Positions 16,884 to 24,667 of a DNA stretch of 34,492 nt are shown here, piece by piece. The position numbers and the translations under genes were made by a program. Within the stretch, counting starts at the first letter, position 1, and each line of letters starts with the position of its first letter. Origin of the DNA: Desulfuromusa sp. (GTDB taxonomy: Bacteria; Desulfobacterota; Desulfuromonadia; Desulfuromonadales; Geopsychrobacteraceae); contig JADGEB010000034.1 of assembly GCA_016744595.1 (NCBI GenBank), positions 1 to 34,492 of the forward strand, written 5' to 3'. The notes beneath the pieces are model-generated. The model saw only the letters and a list, made by a program, of their open reading frames with translations, was not told where the DNA came from and did not search any database.

Positions 16884-17576
16884 ATGTCTTGGCTAAATGA
16901 TTTATATAATTTCCGTATTGTTGGGCAATATCTCAATGTTTTTATTGATGGGATGATCACCACGATATGGCTTTCATTTGCTTGTCTCATTTTATCCTTC
17001 TTTTTTGGTATTTTTATTGCTTTGATGCGAATGTCGCCAATTGGGTTTGTCTGGAGGATAGCAGCAGGTTATATCCAAGTTATTCGCTCTACGCCGCTTC
17101 TGATTCAAATATACTTGATCTATTACGGGCTTCCGGCCTTGTTGCCATTTGGGAATCTTTTTGATGAAACACAAACGGCAATCATAGCTTTGACGCTTCA
17201 TACAACACCCTATATGGGTGAAATTATACGTACCGGAATACTGTCTATCGGGAAGGGTCAAAAAGAGGGGGCAATGTCTGTTGGCTTCAGCCCCTTCCAG
17301 AACATGTATCATATTATTTTACCCCAAGCCATTGCCAATATTACACCGCCTTTGATTGGGCAAACCGCAATTCTGATTAAAGACACGGCTCTCTTTAGTA
17401 TTATCGCTGTCCCTGAACTTATGGGAGCTGGTCTGACGATGTTTTCAGAAACCGTCATTGCGACCGAAAGTTATGTGACTACCGGTATTTGTTATCTCTT
17501 GATTTACGTTCTCACTTTGATTTTGTCTGGTTTTGCTCAGAACCGACTTGGTGGCGCCGCATGGCGATCAAATTAA
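16884..17576 (+). CDS. Amino acid ABC transporter permease (first subunit)
   Basis: A 230-residue inner-membrane permease of the HisMQ/GlnP type. It has several hydrophobic segments (for example around LSFACLILSFFFGIFIAL) and the cytoplasmic EAA loop EGAMSVGFSPFQNMYHIILPQA that docks on the ATPase. The start was placed at ATG 16884 because GGGA lies nine bases upstream; an in-frame TTG at 16869 has no ribosome site. It works as a pair with the next gene. Confidence 0.93.
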   Translation: MSWLNDLYNFRIVGQYLNVFIDGMITTIWLSFACLILSFFFGIFIALMRMSPIGFVWRIAAGYIQVIRSTPLLIQIYLIYYGLPALLPFGNLFDETQTAIIALTLHTTPYMGEIIRTGILSIGKGQKEGAMSVGFSPFQNMYHIILPQAIANITPPLIGQTAILIKDTALFSIIAVPELMGAGLTMFSETVIATESYVTTGICYLLIYVLTLILSGFAQNRLGGAAWRSN

Positions 17577-17591
17577 TGATGGGACTTTGAG

Positions 17592-18293
17592 ATGATGGAC
17601 GTTATTTTTGCAAAGTGGCACGTAACAATTAGTTTGATGCCTTTCTTGTTACAGGGTCTGTTGATGACATTTAAAGTCTCTATTTTTGCCATCACATTAG
17701 GCTCTACGTTAGGCTTTGTTTTGGGGTTGCTCAGAACATTGGGGTATAGATCTTTGACGGGGATCATCGGTTTATATTTACATATATTTCGTGGCTCGCC
17801 CTATTTGGTACAACTTTATATTATATATTTTGTTTTACCGTCGTTGGGAATTGAATTTCTAAATTTTGACAGCTTTACTGCTGCTATTATTTCTTTGTCG
17901 TTGTACACATCCAGCTATGTGACAGAAATCACAACAGCCGCTATTTATGCTGTACCAAAGGGGCAGGAAGAAGGGGCTCGCTCATGTGGCATGTCAAAGG
18001 CTGAAGCTCTTTTCTACGTTGTTCTTCCGCAATCATTAAAAATGATGATCCCACCCATGGCAAGTATTTATGTGGTCATCATTAAAAGTACCGCTATCCT
18101 TTCGGTTATTGGTATTTCTGAGTTGACCCGGCAGGGAGAAGTTGCCATTTTACGGATGCCAGGCGACATCATGTTTGTTTACTGTCTGATTGCTGTTATG
18201 TACTTTATCTATTGTTACCCAGTTTTGCGGTTTGCTAAATGGGCAGAAGGGACTTTTGGATCGATTGGATCCGTTCAGGATCAAGAATCATAA
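17592..18293 (+). CDS. Amino acid ABC transporter permease (second subunit)
   Basis: A 233-residue partner permease with hydrophobic segments from residue 12 onward, the motif RGSPYLVQLYIIYF, and the EAA loop EGARSCGMSKAEALFYVVLPQS. It lies 15 bases after the first permease, and both together form the channel. It ends three bases before the stop of the convergent epimerase gene, so transcription of the two units collides here. Confidence 0.93.
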   Translation: MMDVIFAKWHVTISLMPFLLQGLLMTFKVSIFAITLGSTLGFVLGLLRTLGYRSLTGIIGLYLHIFRGSPYLVQLYIIYFVLPSLGIEFLNFDSFTAAIISLSLYTSSYVTEITTAAIYAVPKGQEEGARSCGMSKAEALFYVVLPQSLKMMIPPMASIYVVIIKSTAILSVIGISELTRQGEVAILRMPGDIMFVYCLIAVMYFIYCYPVLRFAKWAEGTFGSIGSVQDQES

Positions 18294-18296
18294 TTT

Positions 18297-19181
18297 CTAA
18301 TTTCCTAAAAGGTTGCCGCTAAAGCAAAAAGCTACGGAGCCTGTCATAACAACAGAGTCATCAGGTAGAATTTCTACTGCAATCGGGCCTGCTGGTAATT
18401 CAACTGTCATTTTTTTTGCATTGGTTAGACCCCGTATTCGGGCTGCATAAAAGGCAACACAGGCGCCACTTCCACAAGCTTCTGTGAGCATTCCTGTGCG
18501 CTCGTAAACTGACAAACGCATGTTCTGCTTATCAACCATCTCTGCAACGCCAACATTTGCCTGATTCGGAAACAAAGGGTCATTCTGAATCGCCGGACAT
18601 AGATATTCCAACTCAATAGTGTCAAGATCATCAACAAAAAATACAACGTGCGGATTGCCAATATTTAAAGCAATGGGGTCTTTCAGGGGGCCGTTGCTAA
18701 TATTGAGGTGGCAAGTGTCCTGTTCTTCAGCAAGGGGAATTTCCTTCCAGTTAATACTGACATGACCCATATTTACACTCACCATCATATCTCCAGCACG
18801 CCAGCAATCAAGTGTTCCGACGATGGTTTCAAGTGAAATTTGGTCTGATTTATTCTCCTCCATGAGAAGATATGCCATACAGCGCGTCGCATTACCACAG
18901 GCCTCTGCTTCACTACCATCAGTGTTGAAGATCCGCATCAAAGCGTGAGCACCTTTCTTTTGTCCTGATTCTGTTGCTTCTTCGATTATGAGTAACTGCT
19001 CCGCACCAATCCCCTCATGTGGGTCACAGATATGCAAAATTTCATCAATAGTTGGCCTGAATGGTTCTTTACGCCCATCGATAATGATAAAATGATTACG
19101 CAATCCGTGCATTTTAAGAAAAGAACGTCCTACTGTATTTGCACCAGACCAGTTATTCTCAACATGACTTTTATTAAGCAT
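18297..19181 (-). CDS. DapF-like (diaminopimelate epimerase family) amino acid epimerase
   Basis: DapF epimerases are PLP-independent and use two cysteines to invert an alpha-carbon. Both are present: ACGNATRC and TEACGSGAC. Most substrate-contact positions of DapF are kept: Asn in MHGLRNHF, Asn in IFNTDGSE, Asn in NIGNPH, Asn in QANVG, and Glu-Arg in VYERTG. The usual ERGxGET loop, however, reads ERTGMLTE, and the FDQ motif reads AEQ. The start is set at ATG 19181 (294 residues) with GAGG upstream, leaving about 20 extra residues before the normal DapF beginning. It follows a LysR gene inside an amino acid catabolic cluster rather than among lysine-synthesis genes. It may invert lysine, 2-aminoadipate or another diacid; true DAP epimerase activity cannot be excluded. 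Confidence 0.85.
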   Translation of the reverse strand: MLNKSHVENNWSGANTVGRSFLKMHGLRNHFIIIDGRKEPFRPTIDEILHICDPHEGIGAEQLLIIEEATESGQKKGAHALMRIFNTDGSEAEACGNATRCMAYLLMEENKSDQISLETIVGTLDCWRAGDMMVSVNMGHVSINWKEIPLAEEQDTCHLNISNGPLKDPIALNIGNPHVVFFVDDLDTIELEYLCPAIQNDPLFPNQANVGVAEMVDKQNMRLSVYERTGMLTEACGSGACVAFYAARIRGLTNAKKMTVELPAGPIAVEILPDDSVVMTGSVAFCFSGNLLGN

Positions 19182-19233
19182 AGATTGTTTTGACCTCTTC
19201 ATAGTGGACGGTTTTTTCTTTTGCAGTAAGCAT

Positions 19234-20130
19234 TTATTGTTGAAAGCTCCCAACTTCTTCCAGTAGCCAATTACGGAAACAAGTCAGGGCACAATTGGTT
19301 GAATTTTCTTCTGGATAAATCAAATAATAAGCGTCATCACTCTGTTGAGGTTGTTCAAGGACAATGACCAGTTCGTTTCGTTTCAGTTCTTTCTCAATCA
19401 AAAAACGGGGTATGAGGGCAATTCCCAACCCAGCACATGCGGCACTGATTAAGATGGAAAAATGTTCATAGCGTGCTCCGAGCATAGTGCTTATCCCCGA
19501 AACTTCTGCAGCCTGAAACCAGTGTCGCCACGCATCAGACCGTGAACTTAGATGCAGTAGAGGATAGGGGAGGATGTCTTCTATGTTAGGCAGATTTCCA
19601 TTATTTATAAGATCCGGTTTGCAGACCGCAACAACATCCTCCTTAAACAGGTACTCTGCAACCGTACCTGGCCACGTTGGTTGTCCAAAATGGATTGCTG
19701 CGTCAAAAGTGGTATCCCGAAATAAAAACATAACTGACCTGGCAGACATATTGATGATGATATCGGGATATTGTTGATAAAAACAACCGATACGAGGGAT
19801 TAACCATTGTGAGCAAAAGGTTGGCAATACCGCTAATTCCAGAACTTCTCTGGTTCCACCATGGGACATGATATTGGTCATGTCCTGTTCCATTTGTGCC
19901 AATGATTTTCTGATTTGTTTGCTGTAGAGGAGTCCAGCTTTGGTCAATATGACTCGCTTTTTGACCCGGTTGAAAAGTTTGAGACCAAGTTGATTTTCCA
20001 AAACTGAGATTTGCCTCGATATGGCACTTTCCGTTAATGTTAGTTCGGTTGCGGCACTGGTGAAACTTTGATGTCTGGCGGCAGCTTCAAAGGCTATGAG
20101 TGAGCTACGGCTGGGTAGAGTTCGGGGCAT
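19234..20130 (-). CDS. LysR-family regulator (GcvA-like), divergent from the aminomutase
   Basis: A 298-residue LysR-type regulator of the GcvA group, opening MPRTLPSRSSLIAFEAAARH with helix-turn-helix SFTSAATELTLTESAISRQI. The effector domain includes TFDAAIHFGQPTWPG and GLGIALIPRFLI. The start is ATG 20130 with GGAG eight bases upstream; the longer frame to 20187 lacks a ribosome site. It is divergent from the aminomutase at 20296 and upstream of the epimerase on the same strand, so it probably controls one or both. Confidence 0.93.
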   Translation of the reverse strand: MPRTLPSRSSLIAFEAAARHQSFTSAATELTLTESAISRQISVLENQLGLKLFNRVKKRVILTKAGLLYSKQIRKSLAQMEQDMTNIMSHGGTREVLELAVLPTFCSQWLIPRIGCFYQQYPDIIINMSARSVMFLFRDTTFDAAIHFGQPTWPGTVAEYLFKEDVVAVCKPDLINNGNLPNIEDILPYPLLHLSSRSDAWRHWFQAAEVSGISTMLGARYEHFSILISAACAGLGIALIPRFLIEKELKRNELVIVLEQPQQSDDAYYLIYPEENSTNCALTCFRNWLLEEVGSFQQ

Positions 20131-20253
20131 GAAAATTTCTCCAATGATTGTTAGGTCAATTCTATCTAGTTGATTCCAAAAAGTCATTAACTGATGTTTT
20201 TATATCGTTTTACTCTAACTAAACAGCATAATAAACTGACTCTGCAGCCTGTT

Positions 20254-20270
20254 GTGAAATCAGGATTCAC
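20254..20270. promoter_or_regulatory. Candidate operator upstream of the aminomutase
   Basis: GTGAA (20254-20258) and TTCAC (20266-20270) form an inverted repeat with a seven-base centre, 26 bases before the aminomutase ATG. It lies in the 165-base divergent region between the GcvA-like regulator and the aminomutase. A loose promoter (TTGTGA then TAATTA, 17-base spacer) overlaps it. The evidence is modest. Confidence 0.3.
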
Positions 20271-20295
20271 GACATAATTAAACAGGAGCTAAACA

Positions 20296-21864
20296 ATGAC
20301 CAATTTAAAGAAACCTCATCTCATTGTCGGTGATGACAATATTCAGGCAATGATTGATCGCTACCAGTTTAGTAAAGGTGCCAGAGAGATCATAAAGAAG
20401 GAAGGATTGCTACCAGTCGGCATCTTGAGTCGACTGCAGGCCAATTATCCTCAGCATTCTGGACTTATGGAAAATAAGCCCTTTTTATTTAAAGTTGGAA
20501 CAAATTATACCGGGCTCAGTGGGTTTCGTACTGTTTGTGAAATCTTAAAAAGTAACGGTATCGAACTGAGTAAAATCAAAGAACGGGAGTTTTATATTGA
20601 GGTTTATCGTTTTTTGGCAACCAGTCACTCTCTCAACAGTATCAATTGGGATAACTACGAAACTGATCCGCTCTATCAACTGGTGCTACCGCAACCGGGA
20701 ATGATTGCAGCAGAGGCTACGCAATTCTATGTTGCCGCAAAAACTGATGTGGAGAGAACCGAGATTGTTGCCGAGTACACCGAAAAAACCAATCCCCACG
20801 ATGGTAATCAGCAATTGAATAAACCATGGTTCGACAATGAACGGGGTGAGATAGAGTTTCTTGATGGTAGCCAGCATAAGTATCCGCAGTGCCAGTTGGT
20901 ATTTGATACAACTACGCAGAATTGTTTTTCATTCTGTACTTATTGCTTCCGTCACGCTCAAGTCCGGGGTGATGAAGATATGTTTTTGCAGAAAGACGTT
21001 GCTCAGCTGCACAACTATCTGAAGATCCATAAAGAGGTTACCGATATTTTGATTACCGGTGGCGATGCTGGTTTTATGCCTGCCAAACGATTCTCTCAGT
21101 ATATCACCCCAATTATTGAAAATCCTGAGCTGTCTCATATTCGTACTATCAGACTCGGGTCTCGTGCGTTAACGTTTCAACCAGAGATGATCCTGACTGA
21201 AAAATTTGAGGAAATGCTCGAACTTTATGATCTGCTTTCAGAGAGTGGCATCCAGATGGCTTGGATGGCTCATTTTTCTACCCCACGAGAATTACTCAAC
21301 CCACGCACAATTGCAGCTATTCGGCGGCTTAAGGCACATGGTGTCATGGTTCGCAGTCAAAGCCCCATTATGAATCATATCAGTTTGTTTGCTGATAAAA
21401 ATGGCAAGGTTGATGTTGATAAATCGGCGCAGAACTGGATTGATCTTGGTAACATTCTAGCGATGTTGGGGATCGGCTTTCACTCTATGTATGCTGCTCG
21501 TCCAACTGGGGAGCATCACTACTTTGCTGCACCGCTGGCCGATATAGAGAGAGTATTTAGTAAAATCTATAACTCGCTTGCCTCAATTAATCGACCATCG
21601 AGACATATCTCCATGACAATCTCCGCAGGCAAGCTGGCGATTCTGGGAACTTCGGTTATCGGTGGTGAAAAATGTTTTGCTCTTCAATTTACTGAAGCAC
21701 GCAATATGGAATGGATGAATCGCGTATTTCATGCCAAATATGATGAGGAAAAAAACAAGATTGATCTGTTGCTTCCATTTGATACAGAAAACTATTTTTT
21801 CAAGAATGAACTAAAAGAAATTGAAGCCAATCTTGCTGAAGCATTGCGCAAACGTTTAGCATGA
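20296..21864 (+). CDS. KamA-family radical SAM 2,3-aminomutase, probable acidic-substrate type
   Basis: Members of this family use SAM, an iron-sulfur cluster and PLP to move an amino group from carbon 2 to carbon 3 of an amino acid. The cluster cysteines are 210, 214 and 217 in CFSFCTYCFR. Arg219 matches Arg134 of lysine 2,3-aminomutase, which binds the alpha-carboxylate. Lys446 in SAGKLAIL matches the PLP lysine. The two Asp residues that hold the lysine side-chain amine are not kept: by eye alignment Asp293 corresponds to Arg402 (YAARPTGEHH) and Asp330 to about Ser439. Glutamate 2,3-aminomutase similarly replaces them, with Lys and Asn. So the substrate probably has a distal carboxylate; with an ALDH7 enzyme nearby, 2-aminoadipate fits. 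At 522 residues it is longer than lysine 2,3-aminomutase (about 416). AGGAG precedes the ATG; CoA-transferase genes follow at once. Confidence 0.85.
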   Translation: MTNLKKPHLIVGDDNIQAMIDRYQFSKGAREIIKKEGLLPVGILSRLQANYPQHSGLMENKPFLFKVGTNYTGLSGFRTVCEILKSNGIELSKIKEREFYIEVYRFLATSHSLNSINWDNYETDPLYQLVLPQPGMIAAEATQFYVAAKTDVERTEIVAEYTEKTNPHDGNQQLNKPWFDNERGEIEFLDGSQHKYPQCQLVFDTTTQNCFSFCTYCFRHAQVRGDEDMFLQKDVAQLHNYLKIHKEVTDILITGGDAGFMPAKRFSQYITPIIENPELSHIRTIRLGSRALTFQPEMILTEKFEEMLELYDLLSESGIQMAWMAHFSTPRELLNPRTIAAIRRLKAHGVMVRSQSPIMNHISLFADKNGKVDVDKSAQNWIDLGNILAMLGIGFHSMYAARPTGEHHYFAAPLADIERVFSKIYNSLASINRPSRHISMTISAGKLAILGTSVIGGEKCFALQFTEARNMEWMNRVFHAKYDEEKNKIDLLLPFDTENYFFKNELKEIEANLAEALRKRLA

Positions 21865-21887
21865 GTTGAAATTAAAGGATCTCCAGG

Positions 21888-22598
21888 ATGATAGATAAGC
21901 AAGTTGATTCACTGATTACAGCTGTTTCCGATATTTTTGATGGTGCTACTGTTATGATTGGCGGGTTTGGTGAAGCAGGAAGTCCGATCGAACTGATTCA
22001 TGCGCTGATTGATCTGGGAGCTAAAAACCTGACCGTGGTGAATAATAACACCGGCAGTGGTCATGTTGGTCTGGCTGCACTGATTGAAAATGGGCAAGTG
22101 GCCAAAATGATTTGCTCCTATCCTCGCACCGTTGGTTCCATGGTTTTTCCTGAATTGTACCAGAGTGGCAAAATTGAGTTAGAGCTTGTTCCTCAGGGAA
22201 CGCTGGCAGAGCGAATTCGTTCTGGTGGGGCAGGCATTCCGGCATTCTACACCGCAACATCAGTTGGGACTCCCTTGGCAGAAGGAAAAGAACAACGCCA
22301 CTTTGACGGCCATGACTACGTTATGGAATATGGCTTGAAAGCCGACTTTGCGTTGATCAAGTGCAAACAGGCTGATCGCTATGGCAATCTGATTTACAAC
22401 AAGACGGCACGTAACTTTGCTCCAATTATGGCGATGGCAGCAAATACCACGATTGTTCAGGCTGAGAGTCTGGTCAAGGCTGGAGAGATTGATGCGGAAA
22501 ATGTTGTGACACCTGGAATATTTGTTGATCGTATTGTCACCATTACTAATCCGGCACAAGAATCCAAACTGATCGCAGAGGGGAGAGTTTACCCGTGA
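21888..22598 (+). CDS. 3-oxoacid CoA-transferase, subunit A (3-oxoadipate type)
   Basis: The alpha subunit of a family I CoA-transferase, 236 residues. It contains DGATVMIGGFGEAGSPIEL near the N-terminus, VVNNNTGSGHVGLAALIENG, LVPQGTLAERIRSGGAGIPAF and the YGNLIYNKTARNF motif. Such enzymes move CoA from succinyl-CoA or acetyl-CoA to 3-oxoacids. It resembles PcaI-type proteins, and its partner and the PcaF-like thiolase nearby make 3-oxoadipate the best substrate guess. Acetoacetate-type (ScoA/AtoD) activity is the main alternative. It is 23 bases after the aminomutase, with AAAGGAT upstream, and overlaps subunit B by GTGA. Confidence 0.92.
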   Translation: MIDKQVDSLITAVSDIFDGATVMIGGFGEAGSPIELIHALIDLGAKNLTVVNNNTGSGHVGLAALIENGQVAKMICSYPRTVGSMVFPELYQSGKIELELVPQGTLAERIRSGGAGIPAFYTATSVGTPLAEGKEQRHFDGHDYVMEYGLKADFALIKCKQADRYGNLIYNKTARNFAPIMAMAANTTIVQAESLVKAGEIDAENVVTPGIFVDRIVTITNPAQESKLIAEGRVYP

Positions 22599-23248
22599 CA
22601 GCAAAGAATATCGGTTGGAGTCGAGACGAAATGGCCAAGCGGGCTGCCTTGGATATCCCCAATGGTTCATATGTCAATCTGGGTATCGGTATCCCCGAAA
22701 AGGTTGCTCAATATGTTCCAGAGGGCCGTGAGGTCATCTATCATACCGAAAATGGACTACTGGGGATGGGTTCTGTTCCCGCCTCAGGAGATGAAGATCC
22801 TGAGCTGATCAACGCGGGCAAGAAAGCAGTGACTGCAATCCCTGGTGCTGCATTTTTTCACCATGCCGACAGTTTTTCCATGATTCGCGGACAACATCTT
22901 GATATCTGTGTATTGGGAGCGATGCAGGTTTCCGAACAAGGCGATCTGGCTAATTGGTCTACCGGTGAACCCGATGCGATTCCGGCAGTTGGTGGTGCTA
23001 TGGATCTGGTTGCTGGAGTTAAAACTATTTACGTCATTACCCAACACTGCACCAAAGGTGGAGTCTCAAAACTGGTCGAATCCTGCACCTATCCGCTGAC
23101 CGGGAAAAAAGTTGTCAATAGAATCTATACCGATTTGGCGGTTATCGATGTAACTCCGGCGGGTTTTCAGATTGTAGAATTAGCACCATCTGTCTATTTT
23201 GAATACGTTCAACAGAGAACAGCTGGTCAATTGTTACCTGAAAAATAA
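22595..23248 (+). CDS. 3-oxoacid CoA-transferase, subunit B (3-oxoadipate type)
   Basis: The beta subunit, 217 residues, carries the catalytic Glu that forms the enzyme-CoA thioester: Glu52 in TENGLLGMG. Other family marks are YVNLGIGIPEKVAQYVPEG, the SFSMIRGQHLDICVLGAMQV segment and GGAMDLVAGVKTIYV. The GTG start overlaps the end of subunit A, giving coupled synthesis of the heteromer. An aminotransferase follows eight bases later, which fits supply of a 3-oxoacid by transamination of a 3-amino acid. Confidence 0.92.
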   Translation: MTAKNIGWSRDEMAKRAALDIPNGSYVNLGIGIPEKVAQYVPEGREVIYHTENGLLGMGSVPASGDEDPELINAGKKAVTAIPGAAFFHHADSFSMIRGQHLDICVLGAMQVSEQGDLANWSTGEPDAIPAVGGAMDLVAGVKTIYVITQHCTKGGVSKLVESCTYPLTGKKVVNRIYTDLAVIDVTPAGFQIVELAPSVYFEYVQQRTAGQLLPEK

Positions 23249-23255
23249 GGTCGTG

Positions 23256-24590
23256 ATGAAGATGATAAATAGTTTAACAGGAGAACTAAATCAAAGTGCA
23301 AAACTCTATCAACGGGGCTGTCAGTTTATGCCTGGTGGAGTCAGTCGTAATACGGTGTTACGCAGCCCGCATCCCCTCTATGCTGAGAGGGGCGAGGGGT
23401 GTTATGTCACCGATATTGAGGGCGTCAAGCGGATCGATTTTGCCAATAATATGGCTTCATTGATTCACGGCCATGCTCATCCTCAGGTGGTTGCTGCCGT
23501 TACCGAACAGTTACAAAAGGGAACAGCATTCACTCTGGCAACTGAAGCGGAAGTTCTCTACGCTGAGCACCTCTGTAGCCGTAATCCTGGTTTTGATAAA
23601 ATTCGGTTTGTAAATTCAGGCACCGAAGCCGTGATGAGTTGCATTAAAGCTGCCAGAGCCTACACCGGTCGGTCTAAAATTGCCAAAGTGGAAGGGGCCT
23701 ATCACGGTTTGTATGATTATGCAGAAGTCAGTCAGACAGCCACCCCGTCGAACTGGGGCGATGCTAAGACCCCTGCAAGTGTTCCTGTTGCCCAAGGGAC
23801 ACCTGCTTCGGCACTGAATGATGTTATCATCATCCCTTTCAATAATCCCGTAAGAGCTATTGAAATCCTCGACCAGCATGCGGAAGAAGTTTCTTGTGTG
23901 CTGATTGACTTGCTTCCTCATCGGGTCGGACTTGTCCCTGCTGCGGTTGATTTTGTCCAAGCACTTTATGATTGGACTCGCGCCAACAAAGCTCTTCTGG
24001 TTTGTGATGAAGTGATCACTTTTCGCTCCAATTATGGCGGTGCACAGGAGTGGTATGATGTCCGTCCTGATTTGATTGCCATGGGCAAGATGATTGGTGG
24101 TGGTTTTCCGGTAGGTGCTATCGCAGGCCGGGAAGAGGTTATGGAGGTGATGAACCCTTTGGTGGATAAGATTGTTTTTCCCCTTTCGGGAACCTTCTCC
24201 GCCAATCCGATAACCATGATTGCGGGTCGAATCACGATGGAGTTATTTGATCAGGTTGCGGTAGAACGTCTGAACCGCCTGGCAGAGCATGCTCGCAAAC
24301 AGATCACCGCAGCGATCGATATTGCTGATGTCCCAGCTTGTGTTACGGGTGGTGGTTCAATCTTTCGGGTTCATATGAAATCTCAGGCACCGAATAATTA
24401 TCGTGAAGCCTTTATGGACGAGAAAGAAAATCAGCAGCTCAAAGTGATGCTTGATCATCTGTTTGCTAACGGATTGATGATGATCAATACCTGTTCTGGG
24501 GTTCTCTCTACTGCCATGGAAGAAAGAGAGATCGATATGCTCGCTGAAGCGATGTTAGGTGGTTTTCGTAAGGTAAAAGAACTATTGTAG
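23256..24590 (+). CDS. Class III PLP aminotransferase, beta-amino-acid type (GSAM-like)
   Basis: A 444-residue fold-type I enzyme related to glutamate-1-semialdehyde aminomutase. The pattern is closer to bacterial beta-amino acid (beta-phenylalanine) aminotransferases. It has FMPGGVSRNTV with Arg31 where those enzymes keep an Arg that binds the substrate carboxylate, then RFVNSGTEAVM, EGAYHGLYDY, CDEVITFR, the PLP lysine Lys278 in AMGKMIGGGFP, and LSGTFSANPITMIAGR. The start is ATG 23256 with AAGG at 23247-23250; ATG 23262 is also possible. A longer frame reaches back into the CoA-transferase and is unlikely. In this operon it could convert 3-aminoadipate to 3-oxoadipate. A 2,1-aminomutase role is less likely because no heme genes are nearby. 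Confidence 0.85.
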   Translation: MKMINSLTGELNQSAKLYQRGCQFMPGGVSRNTVLRSPHPLYAERGEGCYVTDIEGVKRIDFANNMASLIHGHAHPQVVAAVTEQLQKGTAFTLATEAEVLYAEHLCSRNPGFDKIRFVNSGTEAVMSCIKAARAYTGRSKIAKVEGAYHGLYDYAEVSQTATPSNWGDAKTPASVPVAQGTPASALNDVIIIPFNNPVRAIEILDQHAEEVSCVLIDLLPHRVGLVPAAVDFVQALYDWTRANKALLVCDEVITFRSNYGGAQEWYDVRPDLIAMGKMIGGGFPVGAIAGREEVMEVMNPLVDKIVFPLSGTFSANPITMIAGRITMELFDQVAVERLNRLAEHARKQITAAIDIADVPACVTGGGSIFRVHMKSQAPNNYREAFMDEKENQQLKVMLDHLFANGLMMINTCSGVLSTAMEEREIDMLAEAMLGGFRKVKELL

Positions 24591-24618
24591 TATTCGGTCT
24601 GCCGGAATGGTACTAACT

Positions 24619-24635
24619 CGTATCCTGGGGATACG
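24619..24635 (+). promoter_or_regulatory. Perfect short hairpin between aminotransferase and thiolase
   Basis: CGTATCC (24619-24625) pairs perfectly with GGATACG (24629-24635) across a three-base loop. There is no T-run, so it is not a standard terminator. It lies in the 77-base gap before the thiolase start. It could stabilise processed mRNA or be a protein-binding site. Confidence 0.4.
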
Positions 24636-24667
24636 TAACGACCGGAATATTTCTGGAGGTGAAGGAC

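Noticed and set aside
20296..21864. Aminomutase as ordinary lysine 2,3-aminomutase or EpmB
   Set aside because: The side-chain Asp positions are not kept, the protein is about 100 residues longer than lysine 2,3-aminomutase, and neither beta-lysine fermentation genes nor efp/epmA lie nearby.
23199..23255. Upstream start for the aminotransferase inside the CoA-transferase gene
   Set aside because: It would overlap subunit B by 50 bases with no ribosome site; AAGG is placed correctly for ATG 23256.
23256..24590. hemL (glutamate-1-semialdehyde aminomutase) for heme synthesis
   Set aside because: The operon context is a CoA-transferase and thiolase, and the Arg near the N-terminus and the SGTFSANPITM segment fit beta-amino acid aminotransferases better.
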